Assembly: GCA_002770955.1 (NCBI GenBank)
Contig: PCUH01000051.1
Span: forward strand, 24,838 to 34,727
DNA: 9,890 nucleotides
Direction: 5' to 3'
From: Flavobacteriales bacterium CG18_big_fil_WC_8_21_14_2_50_32_9
Lineage (GTDB): Bacteria; Bacteroidota; Bacteroidia; Flavobacteriales_E; Vicingaceae
The notes beneath the pieces were generated by a model. It made no database searches and was not told the DNA's origin. It worked only from the letters and a program-made list of their open reading frames with translations. This document shows positions 7,098-9,890 of this stretch, in pieces; within the stretch, counting starts at the first letter, position 1; every line of letters begins with the position of its first letter. Made by a program: the position numbers and the translations under genes.

Positions 7098-7120
7098 TTT
7101 CTTTTTTAATTTTATATTTG
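7087..7120 (+). promoter_or_regulatory. Bacteroidota-type promoter for the M16 peptidase gene
   Basis: TTG at 7087-7089, inside the last codons of dnaX, is followed after 23 bp by TATATTTG (7113-7120). The spacing is at the upper limit of the accepted 17-23 bp. The -7 element ends 44 bp before the ATG at 7165. The gene can therefore be expressed on its own even if dnaX transcripts also run into it. No hairpin terminator is visible in the 67-bp gap. Confidence 0.5.
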
Positions 7121-7164
7121 ACATCTTAATAACTGATAATTAATTTTTTAATAAAAACAAATTC

Positions 7165-9890
7165 ATGAAAAAAATCATTCTAATTGCCGTTGCAGCTATC
7201 ACTCTTTTTCAATTCTCTTGTAAAGAAAAACCTGTTCAACAAAAATACAAATACAACTACGAAACCGTTGAAGGTGATGACCTTAATACGTTTATCTACA
7301 CCTTAGAAAATGGACTGAAAATTTATATGTCCATCAACAAAGATGAACCCCGTATTCAAACCAACATTGCCGTAAACACAGGTAGCAAACAAGACCCTGC
7401 TGATGCAACTGGTTTAGCTCATTACCTAGAACACATGGTGTTTAAAGGCACTTCAAAAATTGCTACCATCAACTGGGAAGCCGAAAAAGTAATCCTTCAA
7501 CAAATTTCCGATTTATACGAAAAAAGAAGAAGTGTAACCGATGAAGCCGAACGAAAAGCCATTTACCATCAAATTGATAGCCTTTCTGGTGTTGCTGCTC
7601 AATATGCCGTGCCTAATGAATACGATAAAATGATTAGCTCTATTGGAGCAAAAGGAACCAATGCCTACACCTCTGTAGAACAAACGGTTTATATCAATGA
7701 TATTCCTTCCAACGAATTTGAAAAATGGTTATCTGTTGAATCTGAAAGATTTAGTGAATTAGTATTGCGTTTATTTCATACTGAATTAGAAGCTGTTTAT
7801 GAAGAATATAACCGAAGCAGAGACAATGATTATTGGTTGGCTTATGAAGCCATGTCCAAAAATTTATACAAAAATCACCCTTACGGAACACAAACCACCA
7901 TTGGAACAAGTGAACATTTAAAAAATCCTTCCATGGAAAAAATTCACCAATATTTCAATGAAAGATATGTTCCTAACAACATGGCTATCATCCTTGCCGG
8001 AGATATCAATCCAGATGAAACAGTAGATTTAATCCAAAAATATTTTGGTGATTATAAATCAAAAGAAGTTCCTAAATTTACTTTTGAACCCGAAGTTGAA
8101 AAAAATGAACCAGAATACATCACCGTTACAGGTAGCGATGCTGCCTTTGTTAATGTTGGTTTTCGTTTGCCTGGAGTTGACGATAAAGAAACATACATTC
8201 TACCACTTTTAAGCTCTCTTTTAGCTAACGGACAAGCGGGCTTAATTGATTTGGATTTAGTGAAAGACCAAAAAGTCCTTTCTGCCTATGCTTATCACGA
8301 AATTAATAAAGATTATGCTACACTTCAATTTGGTGCTAACCCAAGAGATGGACAAAAATTAGAAGATGTAAAAAATTTATTAATTGCCGAAGTTGAAAAA
8401 CTTAAAAAAGGCGAATTTGAAGAGTGGATGCTCCCTGCAGCTATTAAAAATTTTAAATTAAACGACCAACAATCTAACCTCTACAACTGGTATAGAGCCA
8501 GTAAAATGACTACCGCTTTTATTTTAGGTCAAAAATGGGACGATGTGGTGAATGAAAATAAAAAATTAGAAACCGTTACCAAACAACAAATTGTTGACTT
8601 CGCTAATAAATATTTAAAAGATAATTATGTAGTAGTTTATAAAGAAACAGGCGAACGAAATAATCCTAAAGTAGAAAAACCTGCCATCACCAAAGTACAA
8701 TTAAACAGAGATACAGCTTCTGTTTTTGCTCAAGCATTCGAAAAAATGGAAGCCACCAGACTAACTCCTGTTTTTGATGATTTTAAAGCAATAGTAAAAG
8801 AAGATAAATTAGCCTCTGGAGTGCCTTTTTATTACGTTCAAAATACCACCAACCAAGTTTTTAGTCTAAACTATATTTTAGACATGGGTGCCTTTAGCGA
8901 CAAAGAAATGGCATTGGCAGTAAATTATTTAGAGTATTTAGGCACAGAAAAATACACCGCCAACGAACTTCAAATTGAACTTTTTAAAAAAGGATTGAGC
9001 TACAGTGTGTATGCTGCTGACGAAAGAGTATATGTTACCCTCTCTGGGTTAGAAGAATCCTTAGAAGAAGGCATCCAACTTTTTGAGCATATTTTAGCCA
9101 ATGTGCAACCCAACCAAGAAGCTTACAACAATATGGTAGATGGCATCCTGAAAGATAGAATGGATACCAAACTAAGCAAAGGAGCCATTCTATACGGAGG
9201 ATTATTAAACTACGGAAAATATGGTGCTGATGCTCCCATAAAAAACATAGTAAGCAAAGAAGCACTCAAAAGTTTAGACGTTAACAACCTCATTACAAAA
9301 ATAAAAGAACTGACTTCTTATCAACATTATGTATATTATTATGGTACAAAAGAGCAAAAAGAAGCCAATGCACTTATTAGCCTACACCATAAAGTACCAA
9401 CAGAACTAAAACCATTAATCCCTGCAAAAAAATTCCCTGAATTAGAAACTACCACCAACAAGGTTTATTTTGCAAATTATGATATGGTACAATCCGAAAT
9501 GCTCATGGTGTCTAAAATAAAACCTTACACCAAAAAAGAAGTTCCTGCCCTCACGTTGTTTAATGAATATTTTGGTTCTGGACTATCTTCCATAGTTTTT
9601 CAAGAAATTAGAGAATCCAAAGCATTAGCATATTCTGCGTATGCTTTTTACACAAGCCCCAGAAAAGTAGACCGTTCGCACTACCTGCAAGCTTATGTAG
9701 GCACACAAGTAGATAAATTGAACGATGCCACACAAGCCATGTTAGAATTGATGAACAATATGCCTGAAGTAACCGACCAGTTTAACGGTTCAAAACTAGC
9801 AGCACTCAAAAAAATAGAAACCAGCAGAACCAAACAAGCAAGCATTTTCTGGAAATACCTCAATGCAAAAGAATTAGGCATTGATTATGA
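7165..9890 (+). CDS. M16 family zinc metallopeptidase, probable lipoprotein, partial (C-terminus beyond window)
   Basis: This is a two-half pitrilysin/PqqL-like peptidase; 908 codons are present and the family usually has about 930-990. It begins MKKIILIAV with a hydrophobic stretch ending FQFSC (C19), then KEKP. The lipobox is loose, but the lipoprotein reading is plausible, and the acidic/Lys residues after Cys resemble surface-export signals of this phylum. The active half holds the inverted zinc motif HYLEH (H86, E89, H90), with a third ligand expected at E214 in TELEAVYEEYNR. The 123 residues between are longer than the usual 75 or so because of a helical insertion (about 101-165, with AVPNEYDKM) typical of this Bacteroidota subgroup. 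The second half has the degenerate counterpart NYLEY (587-591), without the His ligands. It also has the substrate-grip block SGLSSIVFQEIRESKALAYS (805-824) with its Arg and Tyr. The substrate is unknown. No frameshift or internal stop was seen in the reading. Confidence 0.93.
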   Translation, partial: MKKIILIAVAAITLFQFSCKEKPVQQKYKYNYETVEGDDLNTFIYTLENGLKIYMSINKDEPRIQTNIAVNTGSKQDPADATGLAHYLEHMVFKGTSKIATINWEAEKVILQQISDLYEKRRSVTDEAERKAIYHQIDSLSGVAAQYAVPNEYDKMISSIGAKGTNAYTSVEQTVYINDIPSNEFEKWLSVESERFSELVLRLFHTELEAVYEEYNRSRDNDYWLAYEAMSKNLYKNHPYGTQTTIGTSEHLKNPSMEKIHQYFNERYVPNNMAIILAGDINPDETVDLIQKYFGDYKSKEVPKFTFEPEVEKNEPEYITVTGSDAAFVNVGFRLPGVDDKETYILPLLSSLLANGQAGLIDLDLVKDQKVLSAYAYHEINKDYATLQFGANPRDGQKLEDVKNLLIAEVEKLKKGEFEEWMLPAAIKNFKLNDQQSNLYNWYRASKMTTAFILGQKWDDVVNENKKLETVTKQQIVDFANKYLKDNYVVVYKETGERNNPKVEKPAITKVQLNRDTASVFAQAFEKMEATRLTPVFDDFKAIVKEDKLASGVPFYYVQNTTNQVFSLNYILDMGAFSDKEMALAVNYLEYLGTEKYTANELQIELFKKGLSYSVYAADERVYVTLSGLEESLEEGIQLFEHILANVQPNQEAYNNMVDGILKDRMDTKLSKGAILYGGLLNYGKYGADAPIKNIVSKEALKSLDVNNLITKIKELTSYQHYVYYYGTKEQKEANALISLHHKVPTELKPLIPAKKFPELETTTNKVYFANYDMVQSEMLMVSKIKPYTKKEVPALTLFNEYFGSGLSSIVFQEIRESKALAYSAYAFYTSPRKVDRSHYLQAYVGTQVDKLNDATQAMLELMNNMPEVTDQFNGSKLAALKKIETSRTKQASIFWKYLNAKELGIDY

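Noticed and set aside
1..9890. Mobile element, defence system, CRISPR array or horizontally acquired island
   Set aside because: No transposase, integrase, regular repeat array or shift in base composition was seen; all genes belong to core functions of Bacteroidota.

Overview
The window is AT-rich chromosomal DNA from a member of the Bacteroidota, probably Flavobacteriales or a close relative. Three things point there: the bactofilin-atpZ-(small membrane protein)-atpB-atpE gene order, a PorW/SprE-type TPR lipoprotein of the type IX secretion and gliding machinery, and several promoters of the Bacteroidota form (TTG/TTTG, then TAnnTTTG). No convincing Shine-Dalgarno sequences were seen at the starts examined. 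It looks like vertically inherited core genome. I see no insertion sequence, phage gene, CRISPR array, tRNA or rRNA.

Minus strand, 5118 down to 1. A porW/sprE-like lipoprotein gene comes first. It is followed by a strong promoter candidate and the start of the ATP synthase Fo operon: bactofilin, atpZ, a four-helix membrane protein of AtpI-like topology, atpB (subunit a) and atpE (subunit c, cut by the window start). Bactofilin and atpZ overlap out of frame by 44 bp. AtpZ and the membrane protein overlap by 4 bp (ATGA). A second promoter candidate lies just before atpB, so the structural Fo genes may be transcribed apart from the three accessory genes.

Plus strand, 5319 to 9890. Divergent from porW is dnaX, the clamp-loader ATPase subunit. 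It is followed by an M16 family zinc metallopeptidase with a lipoprotein-like N-terminus. That gene runs off the right edge, and by comparison with the family only a short C-terminal part should be missing. Each gene has a TATATTTG -7 element upstream.

The most interesting signal is inside dnaX. A run of ten A followed by G (6421-6431) sits exactly where the clamp-loader core (domains I-III) ends and the tau-specific linker begins. Both alternative frames meet a stop within four codons. This is the layout expected if slippage makes a short gamma-like protein of about 372-374 residues beside the 592-residue tau. The other points worth a look are the bactofilin coupled to ATP synthase genes, the TTG start of porW, and the His/Glu exchange in subunit a.
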